Numbered from the stretch's first letter, positions 1 to 9,602 are shown. The stretch is DNA of 45,155 nucleotides from Candidatus Helicobacter avistercoris (GCA_019115525.1 DXDJ01000066.1:1-45155); one strand, 5' to 3'. Made by a program: numbers and translations. Notes: a model not told the origin generated them from the letters alone.

Positions 1-16
1 GGGGGTGGAGGGGAGG

Positions 17-886
17 TTAGTGAACCTCTCTCCAAATTTTGCATTTCCACAAATAAGCTAGAACTGCCATAATCGCACAGAAAATCATAAGTTTAATTCC
101 CAAAGATTCTCTTTCTTCTTTCTTTGTGTCAGCGATACTTTCCATATAAGCCAATACTTGATGCTCGGCTTTTTGATTTAGCCCTACTCTAGGCATTGAA
201 GCACCCGGGAGCATTTTTTGAGGATCATTGATAAAGAGTGCAAGATAGTGCTCTCCTCGACTTCTATACATTGTAGAAAGATCTGGAGCTGGAGCGCCAA
301 GATACTCTTTTACAAGTTTTTCAGGAGTTGCAACCTTGATTCCCTTAAGACCATTGATACCATTGTATTTTACATCATGGCATCTTGAACATGCATCAAC
401 AAATACTTCACGATTGCTCATTTCTTTTGGAGCAATAGATTGAAGATATGCAACGATATCTGCAATTTGTTGATCATCAAGCGTGCCCGCAAGAGAACTC
501 ATTTGATATACATCTTCTCTACCTTTTAGTTTTTGTGCAAGCAAGGTAGCCTTCAAAGGATCTTTTAGGAATGCAGTCAAAAACTCAGGAGCATAAAGGT
601 ATCCCATAGTATCAAGATCTGGCCCCATAACACCATCAGCATTTCTAGCCTTAAGTTCGCTCTCTGGAGTTTTTGTATTGTGACATCCTGCACAATTGTC
701 CTCTACCAAAGTCTTTCCTGCTTTTGCATTCCCCTTAAGGGTAACTTGAATATCTTTAACATCAGCAAAAGTATAATCCGCTGGAGCTTTCGCAGGATGG
801 AATACAGAGTGAGCTAGAGGCTCTACTCCCCAATAAATTACACCAACAACAGCAATAATAATTGCTAAAGCCTTGAATTCTCTCAT
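17..886 (-). CDS. petC: Diheme cytochrome c1-type subunit of the cytochrome bc1 complex
   Basis: N-terminal TM segment, two CXXCH heme motifs (CAGCH, CSRCH), C-terminal TM; adjacent to petB and petA. Confidence 0.9.
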   Translation of the reverse strand: MREFKALAIIIAVVGVIYWGVEPLAHSVFHPAKAPADYTFADVKDIQVTLKGNAKAGKTLVEDNCAGCHNTKTPESELKARNADGVMGPDLDTMGYLYAPEFLTAFLKDPLKATLLAQKLKGREDVYQMSSLAGTLDDQQIADIVAYLQSIAPKEMSNREVFVDACSRCHDVKYNGINGLKGIKVATPEKLVKEYLGAPAPDLSTMYRSRGEHYLALFINDPQKMLPGASMPRVGLNQKAEHQVLAYMESIADTKKEERESLGIKLMIFCAIMAVLAYLWKCKIWREVH

Positions 887-2118
887 TAGTGACTTCCTCC
901 TACTTTTTCATTTTTTGTGATAAATGGAAGGATGATGAAGAGTGCAATAAAGATTGTTGATGCACCAAGTCCGATCCACTTATTAATCCCAATATCTGGT
1001 GGAAGTTTTCCAAAGATAGTTAGAACAATCATATCCACAAGCAAAACAATAAACCAAACAAGGAATGCAGGTCTTTTGTGAGCAGGTGCAACAACAGGAC
1101 TTCTATCAAGGAAAGGAAGAGCAAAGAAAATCACATTTGCCAAACCAAACATCGCAAGTCCAAAATCACTGCTAAAGAAGAAACCTCTAAGCACTTCGTA
1201 GCTCCACAAGAAATACCACTCAGGATAAATATGAGGAGGAGTTTTAAGATTGTTTGCAGGATCGAAGTTGATTGGATCGAGTGCAAAATTGAAATTAAAA
1301 CATGCCAAGAAGAAGAAGAGTGTCAAGAATACAAACACTACAAAAATATCTTTTGAGAGGAATACTGGCCAGAAAGGAATAACTTTTGATTCTTTTTTCT
1401 TACCTTCAAGATATTTTTTTGCTTCTGCTTCAAAATCAAGATGCTCACCCTCTTCATTATTAACATGAGGAACTCTAAGAGTATAGAAGTGGATTGCAAT
1501 AACAGCAATGATAAGGATAGGGATAAGACAAACATGAAGCATAAAGAATCTTGTCAATGTCGCATCAGCAACACTATAATCTCCTCTAACCCACTCAACT
1601 ACATCAGGACCGATAAAAGGGATTCCACCAAAAAGATTTGTAATAACTACTGCTGCCCAATAGCTCATTTGTCCCCAAGGAAGCATATATCCGCTAAATG
1701 CTTCAGCAGAAAAAAGAACAAAAAGAAGCATACCGCTAATCCAAATCACTTCTCTTCCACGCTTATAAGAACCATAATAAATCCCTACAAACATGTGGAT
1801 GTAGATGATAACAAACACCATACTTGCACTTACAGCATGAATATTTCTCCATAACCAGCCATAAGCCACCTCTGTCATAATTGTGTAATTCACGCTATCA
1901 AAAGCAAGATTGACATCGGGCTTGTAATACATCAAAAGGAAAAGTCCTGAGACAAAAAGCATTCCAAAAAGAACAAGACACAAAACACCCATAGCCCAAA
2001 GGAAATTGATGTTTTTTGGGATCCAATACTCAGTCATCAAAACTTTTGTCAAAGTTCTGATTGCAATTCTTTGATCCAACCAATCGATAAAACCATTTGC
2101 TTTTCTAATTTCAGCCAT
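886..2118 (-). CDS. petB: Cytochrome b of the bc1 complex
   Basis: Multi-TM protein with cytochrome b motifs (GYMLPWGQMSYWAA, PEWYFLWSYEVLR); adjacent to petC and petA. Confidence 0.95.
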   Translation of the reverse strand: MAEIRKANGFIDWLDQRIAIRTLTKVLMTEYWIPKNINFLWAMGVLCLVLFGMLFVSGLFLLMYYKPDVNLAFDSVNYTIMTEVAYGWLWRNIHAVSASMVFVIIYIHMFVGIYYGSYKRGREVIWISGMLLFVLFSAEAFSGYMLPWGQMSYWAAVVITNLFGGIPFIGPDVVEWVRGDYSVADATLTRFFMLHVCLIPILIIAVIAIHFYTLRVPHVNNEEGEHLDFEAEAKKYLEGKKKESKVIPFWPVFLSKDIFVVFVFLTLFFFLACFNFNFALDPINFDPANNLKTPPHIYPEWYFLWSYEVLRGFFFSSDFGLAMFGLANVIFFALPFLDRSPVVAPAHKRPAFLVWFIVLLVDMIVLTIFGKLPPDIGINKWIGLGASTIFIALFIILPFITKNEKVGGSH

Positions 2119-2121
2119 TTC

Positions 2122-2643
2122 TTACTCCTTCTCACTCAATTGATTGTATTCTTCACCAGCTTCACCAAGTAGAAGTTTTTTGCCACCATCGATCACTTTA
2201 AAAGGTGGGATCGTCATAGGAATTGGAGGAGGTGTTCCAGGCTCATTAACTCCTGAAGAATTGAATTTTCCTCCATGACAAGCACACACAAATTCTCTCT
2301 TTTCACCATCGTATCCAGGGATACAACCAAGGTGAGTACAAACTTGAACACCTACTGTGTAGATAGAATCACCGATTTTAAAATTTCTTTTTCCAAGATA
2401 TTTTTCTGCATCGGCATCATCTTTTGCCATTTTGAGGATATACACAGGTTTTTTTCTCCACTCAACTGTCATTAATTCCCCATCTTTAAGAGAAGAGATA
2501 TCAACAGTTGTAAAACCTGCTGAAACAACGCTTGGAAGTGGATCCCAAGTTTTCTTCATAGCAATTAGCGAAGCTACGGCACCAACAGCTGCACCACCAC
2601 CAAGAGCCATTCCGATAAAGTCGCGTCTTTGATTGTCTGACAT
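2122..2643 (-). CDS. petA: Rieske iron-sulfur protein of the bc1 complex
   Basis: Tat-like signal RRDFIG, Rieske motifs CTHLGC and CACHGG; start set at MSDNQRRDF (ATG 2643, GGAG upstream) rather than the longer 2697 ORF. Confidence 0.93.
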   Translation of the reverse strand: MSDNQRRDFIGMALGGGAAVGAVASLIAMKKTWDPLPSVVSAGFTTVDISSLKDGELMTVEWRKKPVYILKMAKDDADAEKYLGKRNFKIGDSIYTVGVQVCTHLGCIPGYDGEKREFVCACHGGKFNSSGVNEPGTPPPIPMTIPPFKVIDGGKKLLLGEAGEEYNQLSEKE

Positions 2644-2882
2644 CGTTACTCCTTGTTTGTGTTTGCTTAATTTTTGCCTGCACGAAGCACAAAACAAAAC
2701 CTAGGATTTTATCAAAAACTCTTCTGATTTTTTCTTGAAAAACTAGAGAAATAAGGGGATTGTGAAAAATCTAGATAAGGGTTTGTAAGAATTGTTTGTA
2801 AAACCCGTTTTATAATTGCTTAATCCTTTTTAAGCTTAAAACACCTTGAAAGGGACATATTTTAAGATTTTTAAATCAAGGT

Positions 2883-3650
2883 TTGAGAGTGAAAAAACTA
2901 AAAGAGAAAATGATTGATTTTTTATGTGATGAAACCCACAAAAGAGGTTTTCATAATGTTGTGTTCGGCTTAAGTGGAGGATTGGATAGTGCGGTAGTTG
3001 CAACATTGTGCAAAGAGGCTTTTGGAGTAAATGCCATAGCTGTTTTGATGCCTACTTCCAAAAGCTCTCCTCAACACTATCAAGATGCTCTTAAAATTAT
3101 TGAGATTTTATCTTTAAAGTATGAGATTATTAACTTAGAAAAATTTGAAGAGATTTTTTCAAGTTTTAAAGAGATGGATTCATTGCGTTTTGGGAATCTG
3201 TGTGCGAGAACTAGAATGATGCTTTTATATGATATTGCATCAAGGGAAAAAGCCCTTGTTATCGGAACAAGCAATAAGAGCGAAAGAATGCTTGGATATG
3301 GGACGATCTATGGGGATCTAGCTTGTGCAATTAACCCTATTGGCGAAATCTACAAGAGTGATTTGTATGAGTTTGCAAAATATCTTGGAATTCCTAGAGA
3401 AATTATTCAGAAAAAACCAAGTGCAGATCTTTATGAAGGGCAAAACGATGAAGATGAATTGGGTTATTCTTATGAAAAAATTGATCGATTCTTGAAAAAA
3501 ATTTTAAAAAATAATGGAGATATTGATAATTTACTCTTAGATTCTGCTATTATTGAAAGTGAATATTCTAAAGACTTTATTCAAAGTATTTTAGAAAGAA
3601 TTCAAAGAAATCGATTTAAGCTTGGCGTACCCAAAGTCTTTAATCCATAA
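2883..3650 (+). CDS. nadE: NH3-dependent NAD+ synthetase
   Basis: SGGLDSAVV PP-loop, GTSNKSERMLGYGTIYGD motif; TTG 2883 or GTG 2889 start. Confidence 0.9.
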   Translation: MRVKKLKEKMIDFLCDETHKRGFHNVVFGLSGGLDSAVVATLCKEAFGVNAIAVLMPTSKSSPQHYQDALKIIEILSLKYEIINLEKFEEIFSSFKEMDSLRFGNLCARTRMMLLYDIASREKALVIGTSNKSERMLGYGTIYGDLACAINPIGEIYKSDLYEFAKYLGIPREIIQKKPSADLYEGQNDEDELGYSYEKIDRFLKKILKNNGDIDNLLLDSAIIESEYSKDFIQSILERIQRNRFKLGVPKVFNP

Positions 3651-3670
3651 AACACAAAAAGGAGAATAAA

Positions 3671-4840
3671 ATGAGAAAAGTACCTTTTTTCCTCTACGGT
3701 TTTCAAGAGGGTGATCTTAAAGGGATTACTGATGTAATTGCGGAGCATTCAAGCTTTGGAAAAGAGAGAGGCATAGCTTTTGATCAAGTTCCAAACTATG
3801 TTGAAATCCTTGAGAAACAAGCTTCAGAGATTACAAAGGCCCCTCATACGATTGCTGTGAGTTCACAAATTTCTGCAACTCTACTTGCACTTCAAGCTTT
3901 GGAGATCAAAAGAAACCATCGAGTGATTTGCTCGGTTTATTGTCATCCATTTGTACCTGAGTGTATTAGATATTTTGATGCTGAGCCAGTATTTGTAGAT
4001 GTTGATCCTACGACACTGGCAATGCTTCCTGAAAAATGCGAAGAGCTTTTGCTTAAAAAAGACAAAGAAAGAATCAAAGCAATGATCGTCTCTCATATTG
4101 GAGGCACGCCCACTGAAATGGATCCATTCTATGATTTGAAAGAAAAATACAAAGTTGGATTGATTGAAGAGGCAAGTTTTGCTGTTGGAATGAAATATAA
4201 AGATGGAAGCTATGTAGGGAGCAACCCTAGATCAGATTTCACAATTGTTTCCCATTTTCTAGGAGGTAAGGAAAAACTTTTTAATGCAGGTATGCTTCTA
4301 ACCAATAACGAAGAGAAGGCAAAAAAGTGTATTTCTTTGCGATACCACTCTAAGGAGAGAGGGAGCAATAATTATGGATTATTTTATGACATTGTTGATA
4401 TGAGTTTGGATCATACAATGTCGATGCTTTCTGCTCGTATGGCACTCTATCTTGCCGAGAGATTGGAGATGCATAGAGAGAGAAGAACAGAGATTGCCAA
4501 GATGTATCGTGAGGGGCTTAAGGGGATTAGCGGTTTGACCCTTCCTGTCGAAAACAAGGATGATGTTCATACACTTTTTATTGTTAGATTGAAAAAAAGT
4601 CGAGATAGAATCTCATCTCTTTTGTATGAGGCAGGGATAGAGACTTCACTGCATTTTATTCCAATCAATCTTTTGAGCTATTATAAAAACAAATTCCAGC
4701 TTAAGGTAATGCAATTCCCCAATGCATTCCAAGCTTATCAAGAAGTTCTTTCGCTTCCTTTGTATGCAGGAATGAGCAATGAAGATGTTCAATATGTTAT
4801 TGACACACTCAAAGAAATTTTGGCTCAGGAGTTAGAATAA
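3671..4840 (+). CDS. DegT/DnrJ/EryC1/StrS-family PLP-dependent aminotransferase-like protein
   Basis: Fold-type I pattern resembling DegT proteins (AVSSQISATLLALQAL; VDVDPTTLAM; LIEEASFAVGMKYKDG; SHFLGGKEKLFNAGML); RBS ggag upstream. Confidence 0.8.
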   Translation: MRKVPFFLYGFQEGDLKGITDVIAEHSSFGKERGIAFDQVPNYVEILEKQASEITKAPHTIAVSSQISATLLALQALEIKRNHRVICSVYCHPFVPECIRYFDAEPVFVDVDPTTLAMLPEKCEELLLKKDKERIKAMIVSHIGGTPTEMDPFYDLKEKYKVGLIEEASFAVGMKYKDGSYVGSNPRSDFTIVSHFLGGKEKLFNAGMLLTNNEEKAKKCISLRYHSKERGSNNYGLFYDIVDMSLDHTMSMLSARMALYLAERLEMHRERRTEIAKMYREGLKGISGLTLPVENKDDVHTLFIVRLKKSRDRISSLLYEAGIETSLHFIPINLLSYYKNKFQLKVMQFPNAFQAYQEVLSLPLYAGMSNEDVQYVIDTLKEILAQELE

Positions 4841-4843
4841 CCC

Positions 4844-5755
4844 TTGAGACTGATTGATCGTTATTTTTATAAACCTCTTTGGTGGCAGAAGATTATTATC
4901 TTTCTTCTGCTTCCTCTTTCACTTTTTTATTGCATTATCTCTTATTTGAAGAGAAAAATTTCTTCTACTATTGATTTTGAAATACCTATTATTTCTATTG
5001 GCAATCTTGTAGTTGGAGGCAGTGGAAAAACCCCTTTTATCATCCATCTTGGAGGGGAACTAAAAGAGTACAAAATAGGAGTTATTTCAAGAGGATACAA
5101 GAGAAAAAGCAAGGGGTTGGTTGTTGTGTCTAGATTTGGAGAAATTTTATGCTCACAAGAGGAAGCTGGAGATGAGCCATATTTGATTGCAAAAAGTTTA
5201 AAACACGCAAGTGTTATTGTTTGCAAAAAAAGAAAAGAAGCAATTTCTAAAGCCAAGGAAATAGGGTGTGATGTTATTTTGCTCGATGATGGTTTTAGAT
5301 TTAATTTCAAAAAGCTCAACATTCTTCTTGAGCCAAAACTAAAGCCATTTTATCCTTTCTGCCTGCCAAGTGGAATGTATAGGGAATGGAGAAGAAGCTA
5401 TAAAGATGCAGATTTAATTATCCAAGAGGGTGAGGGGTATGTCAGGAGAGTGGAAGTTTTGGATCAGACACCAAGAATGCTTTTGCTTACAGCAATTGCA
5501 AATCCTATGAGATTGGATGAATTTTTGCCCTCTGTTGTTGGGAGAGTCTATTATCCAGATCATGCAAATTTTGATTATGAGAGTGTTAAGAAAGCTTTGG
5601 AAGATCATCAGGCAACCAGCTTGCTTGTAACAACAAAGGATTGGGTAAAACTTGAAAAATTTGATTTGCCTTTGAGTATTTTGTCTTTGAGGCTTGAAGT
5701 TGGGGAAGAAATTATGATCGCAATCAAAAAATATATTAAGGAGCAAAAATGCTAA
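4844..5755 (+). CDS. lpxK: Tetraacyldisaccharide 4'-kinase (lipid A biosynthesis)
   Basis: N-terminal TM, P-loop-like VVGGSGKTP, ISRGYKRKSKG, LLDDGFRF; TTG start. Confidence 0.9.
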   Translation: MRLIDRYFYKPLWWQKIIIFLLLPLSLFYCIISYLKRKISSTIDFEIPIISIGNLVVGGSGKTPFIIHLGGELKEYKIGVISRGYKRKSKGLVVVSRFGEILCSQEEAGDEPYLIAKSLKHASVIVCKKRKEAISKAKEIGCDVILLDDGFRFNFKKLNILLEPKLKPFYPFCLPSGMYREWRRSYKDADLIIQEGEGYVRRVEVLDQTPRMLLLTAIANPMRLDEFLPSVVGRVYYPDHANFDYESVKKALEDHQATSLLVTTKDWVKLEKFDLPLSILSLRLEVGEEIMIAIKKYIKEQKC

Positions 5756-6225
5756 AAAGAGGAGATAAAGCCCCTAATTTTGTTCTACAAAATCAAGATG
5801 GCGTAGATGTGGGGCTAAATGATTTGTTGGGAAAAAAACTTATTGTCTATTTTTATCCCAAAGATAATACGAGCGGATGCACGCTTGAAGCACAAGACTT
5901 TGGCGGTCTGCTTAAAGATTTTGAGAGTTGTGGAGCAAATATTGTAGGAATTAGTCCAGATAGTGTGCAAAGCCATAAAAAATTTATCCAAAATAAACAG
6001 CTCAAAGTAATGCTCCTAAGTGATACAAGCAAGAGCGTTAGCACAAGTTATGGAGCTTATGGAGAGAAAAAGATGTATGGTAAAGTTGTGCAAGGAATCA
6101 TTCGATCAACTTTTATTATCGATGAGGGCGGAGAGATTTTGGAAGCCTTTTACAATGTCAAAGCCAAAGAACATGCAAAAAAAGTATTGCAGAGATTGAT
6201 AGAAATACAAGAGGAGAGAGTATGA
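5749..6225 (+). CDS. bcp: Thioredoxin-dependent peroxiredoxin, BCP family
   Basis: GDKAPNFVLQNQDG, YFYPKDNTSGCTLEAQDF peroxidatic Cys motif, GIIRSTFIID. Confidence 0.92.
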   Translation: MLKRGDKAPNFVLQNQDGVDVGLNDLLGKKLIVYFYPKDNTSGCTLEAQDFGGLLKDFESCGANIVGISPDSVQSHKKFIQNKQLKVMLLSDTSKSVSTSYGAYGEKKMYGKVVQGIIRSTFIIDEGGEILEAFYNVKAKEHAKKVLQRLIEIQEERV

Positions 6226-6566
6226 ATATTTCAAGTGTTATTGTTTATGTGAGCAATTTTGAAAAAGTTTTTGAGGAGATTGAAAAAATCGAGGGGTGTG
6301 AGATTGGATTGAGCGATCGAGAAAAACAAGTCATTATTGCTGTGATTGAAGCTGAGGATGTGAATGCAGAGATGGAAATTTTGGGGAAAATTAGTGCAAT
6401 TGATGGAGTGATTGAGGCCAATATGCATTATAGCTATTCTCAAGAGGAGTTGCAGAAAGCTAGAGAGAATATCTCTGAGGAGATCTCAAGTGTTCTAAGT
6501 GATGAAGTTTCAATTGATGAAGTAAGATATAGTGGTAGTGTCTATAACCAAATGCATAGATCTTAG
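6222..6566 (+). CDS. napD: NapD-family chaperone
   Basis: Small ferredoxin-like protein (NISSVIVYV... EIGLSDREKQVIIAVIEA... GVIEANMHYSYSQEE); ATGA overlap with bcp. Confidence 0.7.
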   Translation: MNISSVIVYVSNFEKVFEEIEKIEGCEIGLSDREKQVIIAVIEAEDVNAEMEILGKISAIDGVIEANMHYSYSQEELQKARENISEEISSVLSDEVSIDEVRYSGSVYNQMHRS

Positions 6567-7387
6567 CGGTATCGTAGATAGTAATTGATGTAAAAGCGAA
6601 TGAGGGTTTTTGTTTTTGGATGAGGATAGTCTTTGTAAGCAATTTCAATGGTCTTGATACTATTGCGATCCAAGAGAATAAAACCGCTCTTTTTGATAAT
6701 TTTTAAATCACTAATATCTCCATTGGGATGGAGATAAAACTCTACGACATTTCCCCCACCTTGCTGAAGCATCGCAGCATTGGCTGGATAGCGTAAGTAT
6801 TTTTGAGTAATCCTTCCGATATAGGCAAGATTATTGATGATATATTCTTGCTCTTCTTTGCCCAAATACCCAAACTCTGGTCCATAAAACTCTGAAATAT
6901 TTTTCTTGGTTGTTGCATCTGCAAATTGATAGGCAAGAGATTGTTGGAAGTCGGGTATGGGTTGCTCTTGTGTGTTTTCATCTTGTGGAGATTGCAATTC
7001 TTGCAGATCTGTTTGAATTTCTTGTGCTTCTTCTTGCAAGACTTCTTGCACTTCATGTTGTTGCTCTTCAATGTTTTTTTCTCCCTCTTTGCTCTCTTGT
7101 GGGGATTCTTTTTGTAGGGCTTCTTGTGTGGTTTTTGGAGCTTCTTTTTTGATTTGTTCTATTTGTTTTTTAGGTTTTGTTTTTTTCTTTGGGGGAGAGG
7201 ATTTGGGAAGAGGGGCGGAGAGCTGGGTGTCAAAATCTGCAATCTGCTTGAATGATGCTTTGATTCTATGTTCGCCTATGCCTTTTTTGAAACCCAATTG
7301 AGGTTTTTGAATCAATAGATACAGCAGGGCAGTGTGAAGCAAAAACGAAAAAAAGAGAGTGAGAGCTAGACGATAGCGTTTCATCAA
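6563..7387 (-). CDS. tonB: TonB-like energy transducer
   Basis: N-terminal TM anchor, Pro/Lys/Glu-rich middle, C-terminal TonB domain (YPANAAMLQQGGGNVVEFYLHPNGDISDLKIIKKSGF). Confidence 0.85.
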   Translation of the reverse strand: MMKRYRLALTLFFSFLLHTALLYLLIQKPQLGFKKGIGEHRIKASFKQIADFDTQLSAPLPKSSPPKKKTKPKKQIEQIKKEAPKTTQEALQKESPQESKEGEKNIEEQQHEVQEVLQEEAQEIQTDLQELQSPQDENTQEQPIPDFQQSLAYQFADATTKKNISEFYGPEFGYLGKEEQEYIINNLAYIGRITQKYLRYPANAAMLQQGGGNVVEFYLHPNGDISDLKIIKKSGFILLDRNSIKTIEIAYKDYPHPKTKTLIRFYINYYLRYR

Positions 7388-7983
7388 TCCTCGCTAATAA
7401 GATGTGTAAAATCCTTATTATGAGTCTCCTTTGGATAATGATTGAGAAGTAGATTGCCTTTTTCATTGGAAAAGATGAGATATTTTGTGTTTTCATATTC
7501 AAAAGATATGATTTTACTTTTTGCAGAAAGAAGAATTTCTTGATAATTCTTATTTTTTGCATTTTGCTTTGTTTTGTTTTTTAGATATCTAAGGAAAACA
7601 ATCATTACCCCTAGAATCAAACACACATAAAGATAATTCCACCAAGAAACTTTTAGAACCTCAGATTTGATTTCTAATATCATTGCTTGATTTGTATTTG
7701 TTTGAGTGAGTGAGAGATTCTTGCCCCAAATAGTAATTTGCGTTTGTTGAGATGAGGTGGGAAGAATTTGTATTTTTTCAAATGGGGGCAAGAGGGTTTG
7801 AGTTTGTTCTTTTTGCACAAGCATTGAGGGGAGGGTAATTTGCAAGAAATCTTTATGATCTGTTGTGGCGATTTTTTCTTGTATAGGAATAGTAATTTGA
7901 AGTGTTTTGAGCTTTTGTGAAAATGTAATTTCTTGTGCGTGGGTGAAAAGAATAAAGAGAAGAAAAACAAAAAAATGTTTCAC
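7384..7983 (-). CDS. Flagellar biosynthesis protein FliO-like membrane protein
   Basis: Signal peptide, ~100 aa periplasmic region, one TM, small cytoplasmic domain; abuts fliN in the same order as the H. pylori HP0582-HP0585 region (recalled, not searched). Confidence 0.6.
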   Translation of the reverse strand: MKHFFVFLLFILFTHAQEITFSQKLKTLQITIPIQEKIATTDHKDFLQITLPSMLVQKEQTQTLLPPFEKIQILPTSSQQTQITIWGKNLSLTQTNTNQAMILEIKSEVLKVSWWNYLYVCLILGVMIVFLRYLKNKTKQNAKNKNYQEILLSAKSKIISFEYENTKYLIFSNEKGNLLLNHYPKETHNKDFTHLISED

Positions 7984-8333
7984 TAAATTCTCTCTCTTGT
8001 GATGTAATACACAATTGCATCAGAATCAAGGATTTCATTAATTCTGATTGCAAGATTTTTTTCATATACCATCACCTCACCCTTGCCTATGACTCTTCCA
8101 TTGACAAAGGCTTCAATACTTTCTCCAGCAGGTTTTTGCAAATCAATAATAGAGCCTTTTTCAAGTTTTAAAATATCCCTGAGAGTAAGTTTGGTAGAAG
8201 CAAGTTGTGCATCAAAAACAACATCCATATCCAAGAGTCCGGCATAATTTTCCATCATCCTTTCAAAGTTTTTGGCAAGCTCTACCTCTCGCTCTGTGTG
8301 TTCGTAATCCTGATTAAGGATCGAATCTAGCAT
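7983..8333 (-). CDS. fliN: Flagellar motor switch protein FliN
   Basis: SpoA/FliN C-domain: LTLRDILKLEKGSIIDLQKPAGESIEAFVNGRVIGKGEVMVYEKNLAIRI. Confidence 0.92.
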   Translation of the reverse strand: MLDSILNQDYEHTEREVELAKNFERMMENYAGLLDMDVVFDAQLASTKLTLRDILKLEKGSIIDLQKPAGESIEAFVNGRVIGKGEVMVYEKNLAIRINEILDSDAIVYYITRERI

Positions 8334-8728
8334 ACACTCTCCTTATACATACTGCATTTTCCTTCTTCTATTGCAAAATGTATTCCCTTTAGATTTGGAT
8401 TGGGTAGAGTGATTTCTCCTAAAAATGAAGGTGTATTGATTTGGATATGCACTCCTTGCTCAGCTAGAAGAACTTTTGCATGTCCAATGACAAGATTTGC
8501 AATCTCCTTGCTTAGATCATATAAATCATCCTTAGTTGGATTGTCATCAAAAAGCATTGCTGAAGAAATCGAAAGCAAGAAAGCATGATCAAAACAGAAA
8601 TAAAAATGAGCCTCTTGTGTAGAGATTTTACTGCAATAGCCTGTATGAATTGCAGTATGAGTTATATGAGGAGTGAGTGAAGTTGTGTTTTTGATAGTTT
8701 GAATAAAGCTCTTGGCATAGACATCCAT
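8327..8728 (-). CDS. CheX-like protein (CheC/CheX/FliY phosphatase fold)
   Basis: Segment LSKEIANLVIGHAKVLLAEQGVHIQINTPSFLGE resembles CheX and retains an ExxN pattern; overlaps fliN start by 7 bp. Confidence 0.65.
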   Translation of the reverse strand: MDVYAKSFIQTIKNTTSLTPHITHTAIHTGYCSKISTQEAHFYFCFDHAFLLSISSAMLFDDNPTKDDLYDLSKEIANLVIGHAKVLLAEQGVHIQINTPSFLGEITLPNPNLKGIHFAIEEGKCSMYKESVC

Positions 8729-8738
8729 AAAAAGTCCT

Positions 8739-9377
8739 TTATCGAGGTTTGAAATTTTGAGTACTTATACAGTATTGCTTAAGAAAGCACTGATGGCATT
8801 GCGGTTTGGAAGCCTTGCAAATATAGCGTCCAAAAAGAACAAAAGCTTGATGTAAGGCACTCAAATCATTTTTGAATAATTTTACTAATTCTTGCTCGGT
8901 TTTGAGTGCCGTTTTTGCTTTTGTTAGTCCAAGACGATGAGAAACTCTAAAAACATGAGTATCAACAGCCATAAAATTCTGTTCAAAATATTCGATCAAA
9001 ACAACATTGGCAGTTTTTTGTCCCACGCCGGCAAGAGATTTAAGCTCCTCTTGAGTTTGAGGAATTTTTCCACCAAAAGTGTGAACAACTTGATTTGCCA
9101 TTTTGATGAGATTGATTGCTTTGTTGTTGAAAAATGAACAAGATTTGATCAACTCTTTGATCTCATCAAGAGGTGCTTGAGCAAGGTGGACTGGTGTGGG
9201 AAAAGAAGCAAAAAGAGCAGGAGTGATGAGATTAACTCTTTTGTCCGTGCATTGAGCAGAGAGCATTACACTTACAAGAAGCTCATAGAGATTGCTGTAT
9301 TTAAGCTCAGTTTTTGGGTTGGGGTAAGCAAGCAAAAAGTGTTTTTTGATCTTTTGACTTTTTTCTTGCTTTGTCAT
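8739..9377 (-). CDS. nth: Endonuclease III
   Basis: HhH LAGVGQKTANVVL, catalytic D in AVDTHVFRVSHRLGL, 4Fe-4S Cys motif (CKASKPQCHQCFLKQYC). Confidence 0.96.
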   Translation of the reverse strand: MTKQEKSQKIKKHFLLAYPNPKTELKYSNLYELLVSVMLSAQCTDKRVNLITPALFASFPTPVHLAQAPLDEIKELIKSCSFFNNKAINLIKMANQVVHTFGGKIPQTQEELKSLAGVGQKTANVVLIEYFEQNFMAVDTHVFRVSHRLGLTKAKTALKTEQELVKLFKNDLSALHQAFVLFGRYICKASKPQCHQCFLKQYCISTQNFKPR

Positions 9378-9601
9378 ACTGCCTCAACAATGATATGTTG
9401 AGCTTCGCTAGAACGCAATGCAATTTTTGAATGATGAACTTGTATGGCTAGAGTGTCTTTGTTGGATGAAAATCTCTCCAAAAAGATTTCTGTATCTTTT
9501 GTGATTCCAAGTGCTAAGAATCGATCTCTTAATTCTTCATCTTGAGTTTGGATCGTGATAACTTTGTATTTTTTGTTTTCGTGTGCTTCAAAAAGTGTCA
9601 T
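9374..9601 (-). CDS. feoA: FeoA-like protein
   Basis: Small SH3-like FeoA domain (LRDRFLALGITKDTEIFLERFSSNKDTLAIQVHHSKIALRSSEAQHIIVE); start set at ATG 9601 with ggagaataaa RBS. Confidence 0.7.
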   Translation of the reverse strand: MTLFEAHENKKYKVITIQTQDEELRDRFLALGITKDTEIFLERFSSNKDTLAIQVHHSKIALRSSEAQHIIVEAV

Positions 9602-9602
9602 T

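Noticed and set aside
1-16. G-rich edge gggggtggaggggagg downstream of petC
   Set aside because: Too short and truncated by the window boundary to judge as terminator, G-quadruplex or contingency tract.
1078-1854. Several plus-strand ORFs opposite petB (92, 72 and 137 aa)
   Set aside because: Antisense shadow ORFs over a clear multi-TM cytochrome b; low-complexity Lys/Thr/Asn-rich translations with no recognisable motif.
6742-7301. Overlapping ORFs on both strands within tonB
   Set aside because: Explained by the low-complexity Glu/Gln/Lys-rich tonB linker; Leu/Phe-rich antisense translations are expected by-products.
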